Origin: Ramlibacter sp.
Lineage (GTDB): Bacteria; Pseudomonadota; Gammaproteobacteria; Burkholderiales; Burkholderiaceae_C
Assembly: GCA_019635435.1 (NCBI GenBank)
Contig: JAHBZM010000001.1
Location: forward strand, 4,278,001 to 4,342,000
Reading direction: 5' to 3'
DNA length: 64,000 bases
Shown: piece by piece, positions 45,522 through 55,501 of the stretch
How the letters are laid out: every line of letters begins with the position of its first letter
How positions within the stretch are numbered: the first letter of the stretch is position 1
Made by a program: the position numbers and the translations under genes
Notes under the pieces: generated by a model
Database searches by the model: none
What the model was told of the DNA's origin: nothing
What the model saw: the letters and a program-made list of their open reading frames with translations, nothing else

Positions 45522-45998
45522 ATGGCAACTGCAAAGAAACCGGCCGCCAAGAAGGCCGCAGCGAAGAAGCCGGCCGCCAAGAAGGCCCCGGCAAAGAAGG
45601 TAGCAGCCAAGAAGGTTGCCGCCAAGAAGCCGGCAGCGAAGAAAGTCGCCGCCAAGAAGGCTCCGGCCAAAAAGGTAGCAGCCAAGAAGGTTGCCGCCAA
45701 GAAGCCGGCAGCGAAGAAAGTCGCCGCCAAGAAGCCCGCAGCCAAGAAGGTAGCAGCCAAAAAGGCGCCGGCGAAAAAGGCCGCTGCCAAAAAAGCGCCG
45801 GCGAAGAAAGCCGCTGCGAAGAAGGTAGCAAAAAAGCCTGCGGCCAAGAAAGCAGCGAAGAAGCCCGCTGCGAAGAAAGCCGCGAAAAAGCCCGCTGCCA
45901 AGCCTGCTGCGAAACCTGCGGCCGCCCCGGCGCCTGCGGCTCAGACCACTCTGAACCCGCAGGCCGCCTGGCCGTTCCCCACGGCCAGCAAGCCCTGA
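45522..45998 (+). CDS. Histone H1-like DNA-binding protein
   Basis: This 158-aa protein is almost entirely AKK/PAAKK-type repeats (ATAKKPAAKKAAAKKPAAKK...), like the C-terminal tail of eukaryotic H1 and the Alcaligenes/Bordetella H1-like proteins (BpH1). It most likely binds DNA through the lysines and helps compact the nucleoid. The last about 25 residues (AAPAPAAQTTLNPQAAWPFP) leave the repeat pattern. The start ATG is 7 bases after AGGAGA; one at 45516 is too close. The gene lies 204 bases after nrdB. Internal 75-base tandem units (45597-45746) suggest copy-number change. Confidence 0.93.
   Translation: MATAKKPAAKKAAAKKPAAKKAPAKKVAAKKVAAKKPAAKKVAAKKAPAKKVAAKKVAAKKPAAKKVAAKKPAAKKVAAKKAPAKKAAAKKAPAKKAAAKKVAKKPAAKKAAKKPAAKKAAKKPAAKPAAKPAAAPAPAAQTTLNPQAAWPFPTASKP
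45597..45746 (+). repeat. Tandem 75-bp repeat in the H1-like gene
   Basis: Two 75-base units (45597-45671, 45672-45746), each 25 codons, share their first 63 bases exactly (AAGGTAGCAGCCAAGAAGG to GCCGCCAAGAAG). The rest differ by a few bases. Shorter 12-15-base units surround them. Confidence 0.85.
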
Positions 45999-46021
45999 GG
46001 CCGCGAGCGGTTTACCGCTTC

Positions 46022-46052
46022 AAGCCCGGTGCCGAAAGGCCCCGGGCTTTTT
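46022..46052 (+). terminator. Intrinsic terminator of the H1-like gene
   Basis: AAGCCCGG (46022-46029) pairs with CCGGGCTT (46042-46049), with T-run after. It lies 24 bases after the stop codon. Confidence 0.85.
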
Positions 46053-46091
46053 CATGCCTGCCCGCAGCGCGGCGCCTGCGATACTGCGCCC

Positions 46092-46970
46092 ATGTCCACA
46101 CCCCTGTCCGATCCCGCGGCGCCCGTGCTGCGCCGCACCTGGTTGTTTGGCGCCGGCGCCGTGCCCGCCGTCCATGAGGCCATGGCCGCCAGCGGCGCCG
46201 ACGTCCTGATCCAGGACCTGGAAGATTTCACGCCGCCCGAACGCCGCGCCCAGGCCCGCCTGCTGGCCCCCGCGCTCTACGCGCGCTGGCGCGATGCCGG
46301 CGCCCTGGCGTGCGTGCGCATCAACCCACTGGAAACCGAAGGCTTGGACGACCTGCGGGCGGTGATGCCCGCGCGCCCCGACATCGTGGCCTACCCCAAG
46401 GCCGCCACGGCGCGGCAGATGAAGGCCCTGGACGATGCGCTGACGCTGCAGGAGCAGGCCCTCGGCCTGGCCCGGGGCGTGACCGGCATCCTGCCGGTGT
46501 GCGAAACCGCGCTGGGCGTCGTGAATGTGCGTGACATCGCCGCCGCCAGCCTGCGCATCCGCCATGCGCTGCTGGGCGCCGAAGACCTCGCGGCCGACCT
46601 GTGCGCCGAGCGCAGCCCCGAGGCCGTGGAGCTTGACCACGCGCGCCGCCGCTTCGTGCTCGAATGCCGGGCCGCCGGCATCGAACCCGTCGACGCGCCC
46701 TACACCTTCAGCGACGTGGCCGGCGCGGTGCAGGAAGCCCGCTACGCACGCCGCCTGGGCTACCGCTGCAAGAGCCTGGTGCGCCCCGACCACGCGCAGC
46801 CGCTGCGTGAGGCCCTGGTGCCCGGCGCGGCCGAGCTCGACCTGGCGCGGCGCATCGTCAGCGAATTCGAGGCCGCGCGCAGCCGCGGCGAAGAGCGCGC
46901 GCTGGTCGATGGCCTGTGGGTCGAAGTGCCCAGCTACCTGAACGCGCGGCGGCTGCTCAGCCATGCCTGA
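46092..46970 (+). CDS. CitE-like HpcH/HpaI aldolase family lyase
   Basis: This 292-aa TIM-barrel protein is of the citrate lyase beta/malyl-CoA lyase family. It begins LRRTWLFGAGAVPAVHEAMAASGADVLIQDLEDFTPPERR, where the Asp/Glu bind Mg2+. VRINPLETEGLDDLRAV is the substrate-phosphate strand, ILPVCETALGVVNVRDI carries the second Mg Glu, and LLGAEDLAADLC is a conserved loop. No citrate lyase alpha or gamma genes are nearby, so it is a stand-alone member, perhaps acting on a CoA thioester such as malyl-, citramalyl- or similar. The true substrate cannot be told from sequence. It overlaps the next gene by 8 bases. Confidence 0.87.
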   Translation: MSTPLSDPAAPVLRRTWLFGAGAVPAVHEAMAASGADVLIQDLEDFTPPERRAQARLLAPALYARWRDAGALACVRINPLETEGLDDLRAVMPARPDIVAYPKAATARQMKALDDALTLQEQALGLARGVTGILPVCETALGVVNVRDIAAASLRIRHALLGAEDLAADLCAERSPEAVELDHARRRFVLECRAAGIEPVDAPYTFSDVAGAVQEARYARRLGYRCKSLVRPDHAQPLREALVPGAAELDLARRIVSEFEAARSRGEERALVDGLWVEVPSYLNARRLLSHA

Positions 46971-47472
46971 AGCCAGCCGCGTGCCCAACGGCATCCGCGC
47001 GCCGCGCCACGACGAGGCCGGCAAGGGCGCGGTGGAGCGCGCGGTCTTCACGGAATTTGCCGCGCGCTTTCGCGCCGATGTGGACATCACCTCCATCCGC
47101 AGCGGCGACCCGAACCTGCGCGAGCCCGACATCATTGCCAAGTCCACCGAAAGCGATGCCCCCGTGGCCTGCGAGCTCGTGCGCCTGACCGAGATCAATG
47201 GCAAGGCCGCGGTCGATGCCGTCGAGCGCAAGTTCCACAAGGCCCGCCAGGGGCTGTACGCCGGGGTCAGGGCCGAGCAGCTGGAGCTGCTCGCATGGTC
47301 CGACCAGCTGCAGACCGAATGGTCCCGGGTGCTGCAGGACCTGGGCCAGTGGTTGCATGAAGACACCACGGGCTTCACGCGCGCCTGGCTGTGGCACCGC
47401 AGCGGCGCGGGCAGCGACCAAGAATCGGTCTGGCTCTGGGAGACCGGGCGCGGCATCAGCCGGTTTGACTGA
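46963..47472 (+). CDS. Conserved hypothetical protein, possibly nuclease-like
   Basis: This 169-aa soluble protein has an ATG overlapping the CitE-like stop by 8 bases. The core reads FRADVDITSIRSGDPNLREPDIIAKSTESDAPVACELVRLTEINGKAAVDAVERKFHK with helix-rich ends. The spacing EPD-x(13)-CELVRLT recalls the D...E-x-K pattern of PD-(D/E)XK enzymes, but the catalytic Lys is not clearly in place, so this is only a structural hint. Trp-rich C-terminus (AWLWHRSG and VWLWETGRG). No signal peptide or membrane helix. Family not recognised; the overlap supports a link to the lyase gene. Confidence 0.78.
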   Translation: MPEASRVPNGIRAPRHDEAGKGAVERAVFTEFAARFRADVDITSIRSGDPNLREPDIIAKSTESDAPVACELVRLTEINGKAAVDAVERKFHKARQGLYAGVRAEQLELLAWSDQLQTEWSRVLQDLGQWLHEDTTGFTRAWLWHRSGAGSDQESVWLWETGRGISRFD

Positions 47473-47499
47473 GACCGGCCCAACCGCGAAGGCGCAGGC

Positions 47500-48225
47500 C
47501 TATCCCCGCACGGCTGCCCACAGCAGGGTGACGCCCGCCACCAGCAGCAGGCCTTCGATCAGCAGACGGAATTTCTCGGGCGCCAGCTGGAGCACAAAGC
47601 GTTTCGCCGCAAAAGAACCCACCATGATGGTGCTGCCAATGATCAGCCCCTTGAGCACTGCGTCCCAGGGCAGGGCCCCCAGGCTGCGGAAGGTGATGGC
47701 CTTGGCAAGGTACACCGCGAGCGAGCCCAGCGCCTCGGTGGACAGGTAGGCGCCCTTGACCAGCCCGAACGCCAGGAAGAACGGCGCATTGACCGGCCCG
47801 GTGCTGACCACGATGCCCGTGATGAAGCCGATGACCGCCCCCACCAGCGCCAGGTGGCCCAGGCCCAGCGTCCACTGGCGCGCGACCATCCAGCGGCGCA
47901 CCGGGATCATCGCCATGAAGAACAGCCCCAGCACCGCTTCCACCACCCCTGGCGGCAGGCGCAGCAGCGTGGCCGCGCCCAGAGCCGCCGCGGGCGCGGC
48001 GGTCACGCTGTAGGCCGCCACGGCGGGCCAGTGGACCTCGCGCCACCACACCGCCACGCGCGAGCCATTGGCCATGATGCTGGCCACCGCCATGATGGGC
48101 ACCGCCTCGCGCGGGCCAAACACGATCACCAGGGCCGGCATCAACATGATCGATGTGCCAAAGCCCACCACGCCGCCCACGGTGCCGGCCACCAGCCCCA
48201 GCAAGAGCACCAGCGCAAAGTCCAT
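47500..48225 (-). CDS. TauE/SafE family membrane transporter
   Basis: This 241-aa inner-membrane protein has about eight helices. It shows the family repeats: LVAGTVGGVVGFGTSIMLMPALVI near the start and IGFITGIVVSTGPVNAPFFLAFG in the second half, plus ALPWDAVLKGLIIGSTIMVGSFAAKR. Such proteins export sulfite, sulfoacetate or other organic anions; the substrate here is unknown. Nearby genes give no clue. Its start lies 16 bases from a dispersed repeat (48241-48309). Confidence 0.9.
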   Translation of the reverse strand: MDFALVLLLGLVAGTVGGVVGFGTSIMLMPALVIVFGPREAVPIMAVASIMANGSRVAVWWREVHWPAVAAYSVTAAPAAALGAATLLRLPPGVVEAVLGLFFMAMIPVRRWMVARQWTLGLGHLALVGAVIGFITGIVVSTGPVNAPFFLAFGLVKGAYLSTEALGSLAVYLAKAITFRSLGALPWDAVLKGLIIGSTIMVGSFAAKRFVLQLAPEKFRLLIEGLLLVAGVTLLWAAVRG

Positions 48226-48240
48226 CGTCTGCTTCTGTCC

Positions 48241-48309
48241 TGTCTGCTACTGATTTAATAGCACACAGTGGCCGCCAGCTCTGGACTCCAGGCCCATTTG
48301 GCTTGAAAT
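48241..48309 (+). repeat. Dispersed repeat, copy B (complete)
   Basis: The best full copy: head TGCTACTGATTTAATAGCAC, then ACAGTGGCCGCCAGCTCTGG, the palindrome CTGGACTCCAG, GGCCCATTTGGCTTGAAAT and CGCATC. It lies between two minus-strand genes, upstream of the TauE-type gene, and aligns with copy D (inverted) at 55 of 64 positions. Confidence 0.8.
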
Positions 48310-48313
48310 CGCA

Positions 48314-48643
48314 TCATGGCTTGCAGACTTCGAACACGTCGTTGCCCACCTCCACGCCCGCCAGGCTGGTGCGCGCGCGCACCCGGTGGCAGCCGGGCCG
48401 GATCACGCCGAGGTCGGTGGTGGCGATCAGGTAGCCGTTGGGGTCCAGACCGCTCGAGGTGCCATAGAGCACGGCCAGGTCCAGCACGCGGCGGCGGAAT
48501 TCACGGGTGTTGGTTGTGTCAGGCCATGGGGCGGGCGCGGGCGCCACAGTCGCGGGGGACTTTTTGGATTGCGCCTCGGCAGGGGAAATCGGCCCCAGCA
48601 ACAAGGCCAGCGACAGCGCAAGAGCCAAACGCGGCAGGGTCAT
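48314..48643 (-). CDS. Hypothetical exported small protein
   Basis: This 109-aa protein has a clear signal peptide (MTLPRLALALSLALLLGPISPAEAQ). The mature part starts with an Ala/Pro linker and continues TREFRRRVLDLAVLYGTSSGLDPNGYLIATTDLGVIRPGCHRVRARTSLAGVEVGNDVFEVCKP, with two Cys that could form a disulfide. The start ATG overlaps the stop of the GlxA-type regulator gene (ATGA), so they are probably co-transcribed. Function not recognised. Confidence 0.8.
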   Translation of the reverse strand: MTLPRLALALSLALLLGPISPAEAQSKKSPATVAPAPAPWPDTTNTREFRRRVLDLAVLYGTSSGLDPNGYLIATTDLGVIRPGCHRVRARTSLAGVEVGNDVFEVCKP

Positions 48644-49644
48644 GCCAGGGCCCCACGAAATTCGCGCCGGTAGGTCATCGGCGAAGTATGCAGCACGGCC
48701 GCGAACTGCTGGCGCAGCGACGTGGCCGAGCCGAAGCCGGCGTCGCCCGCGATCTGCTCCACCGAGCGCTGCGTGGTCTCGAGCAGGCGGCGTGCCCGCG
48801 CCAGGCGCTGGTGCAGCAGCCATTGGCCCACCGTGGTCCCGGTGACGCGCCGGAAATGCCGCGTGAAGGTGCGCCGCGTCATGAGGGCGCGGCGCGCCAG
48901 GCCGTCCAGCTTGTGCGGCTGCTCAAGGTGCTGCTGCACCCAGGCCAGCACGGCCGACAGGCGGTGGTCGGCCCCGGAAGCCGGCAGGGGCCGCTCCACG
49001 TACTGGGCCTGCCCGCCCTGGCGGTGCGGCGCCACCACCATGCGCCGGGCCACGCGGCTGGCCACCTCGGCGCCATGGTCGCTGCGCAGCAGGTGCAGGC
49101 AGCAATCAATGCCCGCGGCGGTCCCCGCCGATGTCAGGATGCCGCCCTCGTCCACATACAGCACGTCGGCGCGCAGCTCCACCTGCGGGTAGCGCTGCGC
49201 AAACTGCGGCGCCACGGCCCAGTGCGTGGTGGCGGGCCGGCCGTCGAGCAGCCCCGCTTCGGCCAGCACAAAGGCACCCACGCACAGCCCCACCACGCGC
49301 GCGCCGCGGCGGTGCGCAGAACGCAAGGCGCGCAGCAGCGCCTCGGGCGGTGCCTGCCATGGCCCGTCGCCCGGGCTGTGCCAGGACGGCACGATCACGA
49401 TGTCGGCGCGGCCCAGCGCCGCGAGCCCCTTGTCCACCTGCACCGTGAAGCCCGCTGTGGTGCGCAGGGGCCCGGGCTCGGCGGCGCAGACCACCAGCCG
49501 GAAGCGCGGCACGCCCGCGCCGCCCAGGTCGCTGCCAAACACCATGCAGGGAACCGACAGGTGGAAGGGGCTGATGCCATCGAACGCCACCACGGCCACC
49601 GTCTGGGGGCTGGCAGGGCGTGATGCGGTCCTGGAGGCAGGCAT
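48640..49644 (-). CDS. GlxA-family transcriptional regulator (DJ-1/PfpI plus AraC)
   Basis: This 334-aa regulator has an N-terminal class I glutamine amidotransferase-like (DJ-1/PfpI) domain, residues about 15-200, with Cys in VVGLCVGAFVLAEAGLLDG and ATTHW. It is followed by an AraC HTH domain, residues about 225-330: two helix-turn-helices in LARRALMTRRTFTRHFRRVTG and AGFGSATSLRQQFAAVLHTSP. Relatives respond to small molecules (such as choline or arginine derivatives). It is divergent from the isochorismatase-like hydrolase, a likely target. Confidence 0.92.
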   Translation of the reverse strand: MPASRTASRPASPQTVAVVAFDGISPFHLSVPCMVFGSDLGGAGVPRFRLVVCAAEPGPLRTTAGFTVQVDKGLAALGRADIVIVPSWHSPGDGPWQAPPEALLRALRSAHRRGARVVGLCVGAFVLAEAGLLDGRPATTHWAVAPQFAQRYPQVELRADVLYVDEGGILTSAGTAAGIDCCLHLLRSDHGAEVASRVARRMVVAPHRQGGQAQYVERPLPASGADHRLSAVLAWVQQHLEQPHKLDGLARRALMTRRTFTRHFRRVTGTTVGQWLLHQRLARARRLLETTQRSVEQIAGDAGFGSATSLRQQFAAVLHTSPMTYRREFRGALA

Positions 49645-49744
49645 GGCCCGATTCTATCGATTTGTGTCATTCGGGCCACTTTCCGGATTAAATGGGGCCG
49701 GCCCAGAATTCAACCTGTCCAACCACCGACCCCTGGAGAATTTC

Positions 49745-50371
49745 ATGACCCCCACACCCCGCCGCGCCCTCATCGTGATCGACGTGCAGAACGAATACTT
49801 CACAGGCCGGCTGCGCATCGAGCATCCGCCGGTGGCCGACAGCCTGCCGCGCATCACCCAGGCCATGGACGCGGCGCACGCGGCCGGCATCCCCGTGGTG
49901 GTGGTGCAGCAGAACGCCCCCGAGACCTCGCCGGTGTTCGCCCATGGCTCGGAATCGTGGCAGCTGCATGAAGCGGTGGCGCGCCGCCCGCACAGCCTGC
50001 GCATCGACAAGAACCTGCCCAGTGCCTTCACCGGCACCGGGCTGGCCGACTGGCTGGCCCAGCAGAAGGTCGACACGCTCACGGTGGTGGGCTACATGAC
50101 GCACAACTGCGATGCCTCCACCATCTACGAAGCCACGCACCGGGGCCTGCAGGTGGAGTTCCTGCACGACGCCACCGGCGCCCTGCCTTACGCCAACGAC
50201 GCCGGCAGCGCCACGGCCGAGGAGATTCACCGGGTGTTCAGCGTGGTGTTCCACTCGCGCTTTGCGGCCGTGGCCTCGACCGACGCCTGGGTGGCGGCCG
50301 TGCAGGCCGGCACGCCATTGCCCCGCGGCAACATCCCGGCCTCCCATGCGGCGGCCGTCGCGGCGCGCTGA
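49745..50371 (+). CDS. Isochorismatase-family cysteine hydrolase
   Basis: This 208-aa protein has the isochorismatase/nicotinamidase fold. The triad is visible: Asp in LIVIDVQNEYF, Lys in LRIDKNLPSAF, and Cys in GYMTHNCDASTIYEATHRG. YFTGRLRIEHPP suggests a small-amide hydrolase rather than isochorismate. RBS TGGAGA is 6 bases before ATG. It is divergent from the GlxA-type regulator (100 bases), which may control it. The substrate is unknown. It ends 26 bases before the convergent DUF4010 gene. Confidence 0.88.
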   Translation: MTPTPRRALIVIDVQNEYFTGRLRIEHPPVADSLPRITQAMDAAHAAGIPVVVVQQNAPETSPVFAHGSESWQLHEAVARRPHSLRIDKNLPSAFTGTGLADWLAQQKVDTLTVVGYMTHNCDASTIYEATHRGLQVEFLHDATGALPYANDAGSATAEEIHRVFSVVFHSRFAAVASTDAWVAAVQAGTPLPRGNIPASHAAAVAAR

Positions 50372-50397
50372 ACCCCAGCGCTACCGAGGGCACCCCT

Positions 50398-51667
50398 TCA
50401 TGGCCAGACCCCGCTCTGCCACGCCAGCAAACCGGTCGTCAGGACGGTGTGTCCCAGCAGGCCGGGCGCCAGCGCCAACGCGTAGCGGCGACCCCCACTG
50501 ATCCAGCCGGTCACGAGCTTGCTCAGCGCATGCACACCGATGGCCAGCATCAAGGCGGCAGCGCCAGAGGGGCCCGGCACCTGCCGGACCATCACGGCCG
50601 CTGCCGCGGCATGCAGGTCTGCCAGTGCAGCCAGCAGGCTGCCTGCCAGAAGGCCTGCTTCACCGAACCCCAACGTCATGGCGTGCACCAGCACCTGCAT
50701 GCCCGTGATCAGCGCCGCCACGACCGCCGTCACCCGCAAACTGAACATGGGTGCATCGTCAACTCGGGCCTCGTCCACCGGCGTGTCCCCTGGCACCGAC
50801 CCCTCTGTCAGTCCGCGCTGCACCTGCCAGGCCCCCCAAGCGGCGACGGTCACCCCGCCCGCCAGCGCCGGCAGCCACAGCACCTCAAGCCAGGCTGGTC
50901 GCACGGCCGCAGCCACGGCGAGCAGTTGCACCAGCGTGGGCACGCACGACAGCAGGGCCGCACCCGCCATCACCCGGGGGCTGGAACGACGCTCGCGCAC
51001 CTGCGCACCCAGTGTGGCAATGGTGGCCGTGCTGGACACAAAACCGGCTGCCAGTGACGACCACACCAACGCGTGGCGCGCCTGCAGCAGCCGTTGCGCA
51101 AGATGGGCCATCGCCTGGATCGCCAGCAGCAGAACCAGCAGCGTGGCGATGGTTCGCGGATTGAGCACGGGCCCCCAGAGCGGGCGGTCGGGCAGCAGCG
51201 GCACGGCAATCAGCGCCAGGGCGCACAGCAGCAGCCCGTCGCGCACCTCGGTCGCGCGCAGCCACTGACTGGCAAACCGGTGAATGCGCTCGCGCGCCGC
51301 CAGCAATACCGCGACCGCGACGGCGAGCGCGGCGGCCAGGGCCAGGTCGGCCGTGCAGAGCGCCCCGATCACGTAGGTCAACAGCAGCGCGATCTCCGTG
51401 GTCACGCCCGGATCACCCGAGCGGTCGCGCGCGTAGGCCACCACGCCCAGCCCGGCAATGAAGGCCGCCCCCACCAGGGTGAGCCACTGGCCCCCGAGCA
51501 CCATGCAGGCAGCACCCGAGACCGATGCCAGCGCAAAGCTGCGCACGCCCGCCAGCGCACGGCCCGGCCCGCTGCCCTTGCGGCGCTCGCGCTCTATGCC
51601 AATCAACAGCCCGCACCCCAGCGCGCCTGCCAGCGCAACCGCCGCGGAAGACCCGGACAGCAAGTTC

Positions 51668-51681
<14 letters not shown>
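50398..51681 (-). CDS. MgtC/SapB-DUF4010 family membrane protein
   Basis: This 427-aa polytopic protein is of the MgtC/SapB-DUF4010 family. The N-terminal MgtC-like domain shows LAGALGCGLLIGIERERRKGSGPGRALAGVRSFALASVSGA (residues about 17-58). A DUF4010 domain (LNPRTIATLLVLLLAIQAMAHLAQRLL onward) follows with many helices. The family is linked to ion homeostasis, but no substrate is shown. Its ATG overlaps the dbpA stop by 14 bases, so the two are probably co-transcribed. Confidence 0.87.
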
Positions 51682-53077
<1,396 letters not shown>

Positions 53078-53106
53078 GCCACCAATTATCGGTGCAGGGT
53101 GGCGGG

Positions 53107-53170
53107 CACTATATTTTTGATAGCAATATGAGGCCGCCAGACCTGGACTCCACCCCGAAATCGCATCAGC
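53107..53170 (+). repeat. Dispersed repeat, copy C
   Basis: The head CTATATTTTTGATAGCA is followed by GAGGCCGCCAGACCTGGACTCC, cut here by CACC, and GAAATCGCATCA. The final GAAATCGCATCA matches copy B exactly. It lies between dbpA and the lipoprotein gene. The palindrome is half lost. Confidence 0.65.
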
Positions 53171-53254
53171 AAGGGCGAAATGGCGGCGCCCGCTTCTTCC
53201 TCGGCGGCTGGAACAGGGCTGGCGGCCGAAGTGCCGGGCTGCGGCCCCGCGGGC

Positions 53255-53731
53255 TCAGCAGCCTGAAGGCCGGTCGGCGCGCATCGGAATGCGCCCCGTG
53301 ATGGTGATCGTGGGCGAGCCGCCAATCACGCTGCCCACAAAGTTGACGGCATTGCCACTGCGCGAGACGCTGGAGTCGCCCACCGGTGACGCCTCGTAGG
53401 TGGTCCCGGCGAGCTTGATCTGCAGGCGGTGCACCGTGGTGGTGTCCTGCAGGTATTGCACACTGCCCTCCGCCACGGCACCGCCACCCGCGCGCGGGAT
53501 GTTCTCGAAGCTGAACACGCAGGCATCGGTGGCGCCTACGCGCTCCAGCTTGTTCACCCCCGACAGGGGTGTATTGCTGTTGCCATACACGCCATTGAGC
53601 GCGCTGTCGGTGGCCGCCGAAATGGTGAAGGCGCTGTCGTAATGGGTGGGATCCGGATCGTCACCGGCACCGCCGCAAGCGGCCAGCAGGGAAGCCAGCA
53701 GGGCACTGGTCAGGAGGTGTGTGGTTTTCAT
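53255..53731 (-). CDS. Hypothetical lipoprotein
   Basis: This 158-aa protein has a lipoprotein signal (LLASLLAAC, Cys19). The mature part is Gly/Ser/Thr rich and mostly beta: SALNGVYGNSNTPLSGVNKL, CVFSFENIPRAGGG, VHRLQIKLAGTTYEASPV, TITITGRIPMR. The Cys in DACVFSF may pair with the C-terminal one. No family recognised. It lies alone between dbpA and the FKBP gene, all on the minus strand. Confidence 0.78.
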   Translation of the reverse strand: MKTTHLLTSALLASLLAACGGAGDDPDPTHYDSAFTISAATDSALNGVYGNSNTPLSGVNKLERVGATDACVFSFENIPRAGGGAVAEGSVQYLQDTTTVHRLQIKLAGTTYEASPVGDSSVSRSGNAVNFVGSVIGGSPTITITGRIPMRADRPSGC

Positions 53732-53842
53732 GGCGCGATGGGGCTGAAGTCACTGAAGCCCCAGTGTGCGCACCCGCCCTGCGCCGGCCCGTAGGACGGG
53801 CCAGCCGCTTGCTGTCAGCCATGGGCCGACAACGCCGCGCGG

Positions 53843-54250
53843 TCAGCGGCTGACCGAGATCAGCTCGATCTCGAAATTCAGCGTGGCATTCGGCGGAATC
53901 ACGCTGCCCGCGCCGCGCTCGCCGTAAGCAATGGCGGGCGGGCAGGTCAGCCGCGCCTTGCCGCCGGGCTTCATCATCTGCACGCCTTCGGTCCAGCAGG
54001 CGATGACCCGGTTCAGCGGAAATTCGATGGGCACGCCCCGCTTGTAGGAGCTGTCGAACTCCCGTCCATCGGGAAAGGTTCCGCGGTAGTTGACCTTGAC
54101 GGTGTCCATCGCGGCCGGCGGCGCGCCCGCGCCTTCCTTGAGCGACTGGTAGACCAGCCCGCTGCGGGTGGTGACGGCGGCCGGTTGCGCCATGACGGCG
54201 GGCACGGCCAGAACGCAGGCAGCGGCAAGGGCAGAAAGCATGAATCGCAC
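53843..54250 (-). CDS. FKBP-type peptidyl-prolyl cis-trans isomerase (exported)
   Basis: This 135-aa protein has an N-terminal signal peptide (MLSALAAACVLAVPAVMAQ) and a single FKBP domain: SGLVYQSLKEGAGAPP, VKVNYRGTFPDGREFDSSY, VIACWTEGVQMMKPGGKARLTCPP and YGERGAGSVIPPNATLNFEIELI. It is probably periplasmic and helps folding. It may end the operon that begins with the MlaE permease gene (57290), since all genes between run the same way with short gaps; the 48-base gap before it is the largest. Confidence 0.92.
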   Translation of the reverse strand: MRFMLSALAAACVLAVPAVMAQPAAVTTRSGLVYQSLKEGAGAPPAAMDTVKVNYRGTFPDGREFDSSYKRGVPIEFPLNRVIACWTEGVQMMKPGGKARLTCPPAIAYGERGAGSVIPPNATLNFEIELISVSR

Positions 54251-54298
54251 GGGAGGTCCTTCAGGTGGGATGAATTGAATCAGGGGGCGCGGGAGCGC

Positions 54299-54835
54299 TC
54301 AGTCGCGCAGCCAGCGCAGCATGTGGGGATAGGGCGGGCAGCCCTGTGCCAACGCCTGGCGCGGCTCCAGCGTCAGGCCCAGCCACTGCAGGTAGGGCAC
54401 GCCAAGATAGCGGCCCTCGGCAAAATTCTCGAGCAGGGCAGCGGCGCCGTCGCGGTAGCCCCCCGGGTGGAACAGCACCGCCGGGTCCAGCGCCAGGTGC
54501 AGCGCGGCCGCATACGACCACGCGATCGCGCCCAGTTCCTCGCCCCCATCGGCCGCCAATGTCCCGTCAACGCGGGACCGTTCGGCGGCGGTGAGCATGG
54601 CCAGGTGCCCGGCTTCATGCAGCAGGTCGCCGGGGTGCTTCAGGCGCGATTCGTCCACCACCAGCGCACCGCCGATGAGCGCCAGGCCCGGCAGGAAGCA
54701 GGTGTCGTCCAGCGCGCCCCGGCGCACCTGCAGCCCGATGCCGCGCAGGAAATCGGCCATGCGCTGAACCACGGGATCGGCAAACCGCCCTTGATGGACC
54801 GGGCGCCGCAAAGCCTCGGCATGCTGCGCCAGCAC
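54299..54835 (-). CDS. Hypothetical protein with HExxH motif
   Basis: This 178-aa soluble protein carries LLHEAGHLAML around residue 70, an HExxH zinc-peptidase motif, with a later Glu-rich stretch GGEELGAIAW that could give the third ligand. The rest (FLPGLALIGGALVVDESRLKHPGD and LENFAEGRYLGVPYLQWLGL) fits no family I know. The GTG start (54833-54835) directly abuts the stop of the lipoprotein gene, so they are tightly coupled. It belongs to an operon with MlaE/MCE-type genes. Zincin function is inferred from the motif only. Confidence 0.8.
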   Translation of the reverse strand: MLAQHAEALRRPVHQGRFADPVVQRMADFLRGIGLQVRRGALDDTCFLPGLALIGGALVVDESRLKHPGDLLHEAGHLAMLTAAERSRVDGTLAADGGEELGAIAWSYAAALHLALDPAVLFHPGGYRDGAAALLENFAEGRYLGVPYLQWLGLTLEPRQALAQGCPPYPHMLRWLRD

Positions 54836-55501
54836 TCAGCGCTCCTGGGTCACCAGCGCCATGCGCCGGCGCAGGCGGGCCACCTCGTCGCTGGCACCCG
54901 CGGCCTGGGCGCGCTGCAGCTGCACGCCAAGCCAGGCCAGCAGCGGCCGCCGCCAACCCTGGTCTGAAGCCGTTTCGGTGGCGGTGGCGATCACCTCCGG
55001 GCTGGCTTTGCCGGTGCGAAACAGCACCCCGGCCGCGACCAGCCGCGACAGCGGATCGGCGATGGCCTTGAGCGCGCCGCCATCGGCCGCGCCCGCGGCC
55101 ACCGCGCGCTGCGCCGCCGGCAGCAGCGCGGCATCGGCGGGTGCCAGGCGGCCTGCAAGGTAGTTGGCATAGGCATGCTCGGCGGCGGGCGCATCCGGAC
55201 GCAGGGCCTCGAAACCATCACAGGGCGCCAGCACCAGGCTGGCCACCTGGGCGGCGCAGCGGGTCAGTTCGGCGCGCGCCATCAACGCTGCCTTGCCCGT
55301 GCTGGCAATGGCCTGGCGGGCCCGCGCGTACTCGGCCGCCTCGACCCGGGCGTTGCCACCCAGGTAGGCCTCGGTGAAGCGGGCCAGCGCGCCCTGCGCG
55401 TCCATCTGCCAGTCAGGGGGCGGCGGATTGCTGCCGCAGGCACCCAGCAGCAGCGCCAGCGCCACCGCCGCGCCGCCCGCGCTTTTTGCAATGCCGTTCA
55501 T
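54836..55501 (-). CDS. Hypothetical lipoprotein in an Mla-type operon
   Basis: This 221-aa lipoprotein (ALALLLGAC lipobox, Cys22) has an all-helical, Ala-rich mature region, e.g. ARFTEAYLGGNARVEAAEYARARQAI, and two Cys in LTRCAAQVASLVLAPCDG. It does not look like the PqiC/ABC-auxiliary lipoprotein fold. Its ATG overlaps the MCE gene stop (ATGA). An ATG 12 codons earlier is open but lies inside the MCE gene. It may couple the MCE protein to the outer membrane; unproven. Confidence 0.82.
   Translation of the reverse strand: MNGIAKSAGGAAVALALLLGACGSNPPPPDWQMDAQGALARFTEAYLGGNARVEAAEYARARQAIASTGKAALMARAELTRCAAQVASLVLAPCDGFEALRPDAPAAEHAYANYLAGRLAPADAALLPAAQRAVAAGAADGGALKAIADPLSRLVAAGVLFRTGKASPEVIATATETASDQGWRRPLLAWLGVQLQRAQAAGASDEVARLRRRMALVTQER

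Noticed and set aside
45522..45900. Repeated units that could suggest a CRISPR array
   Set aside because: The units are in-frame codons for Lys/Ala repeats with no unique spacers; no cas genes are present.
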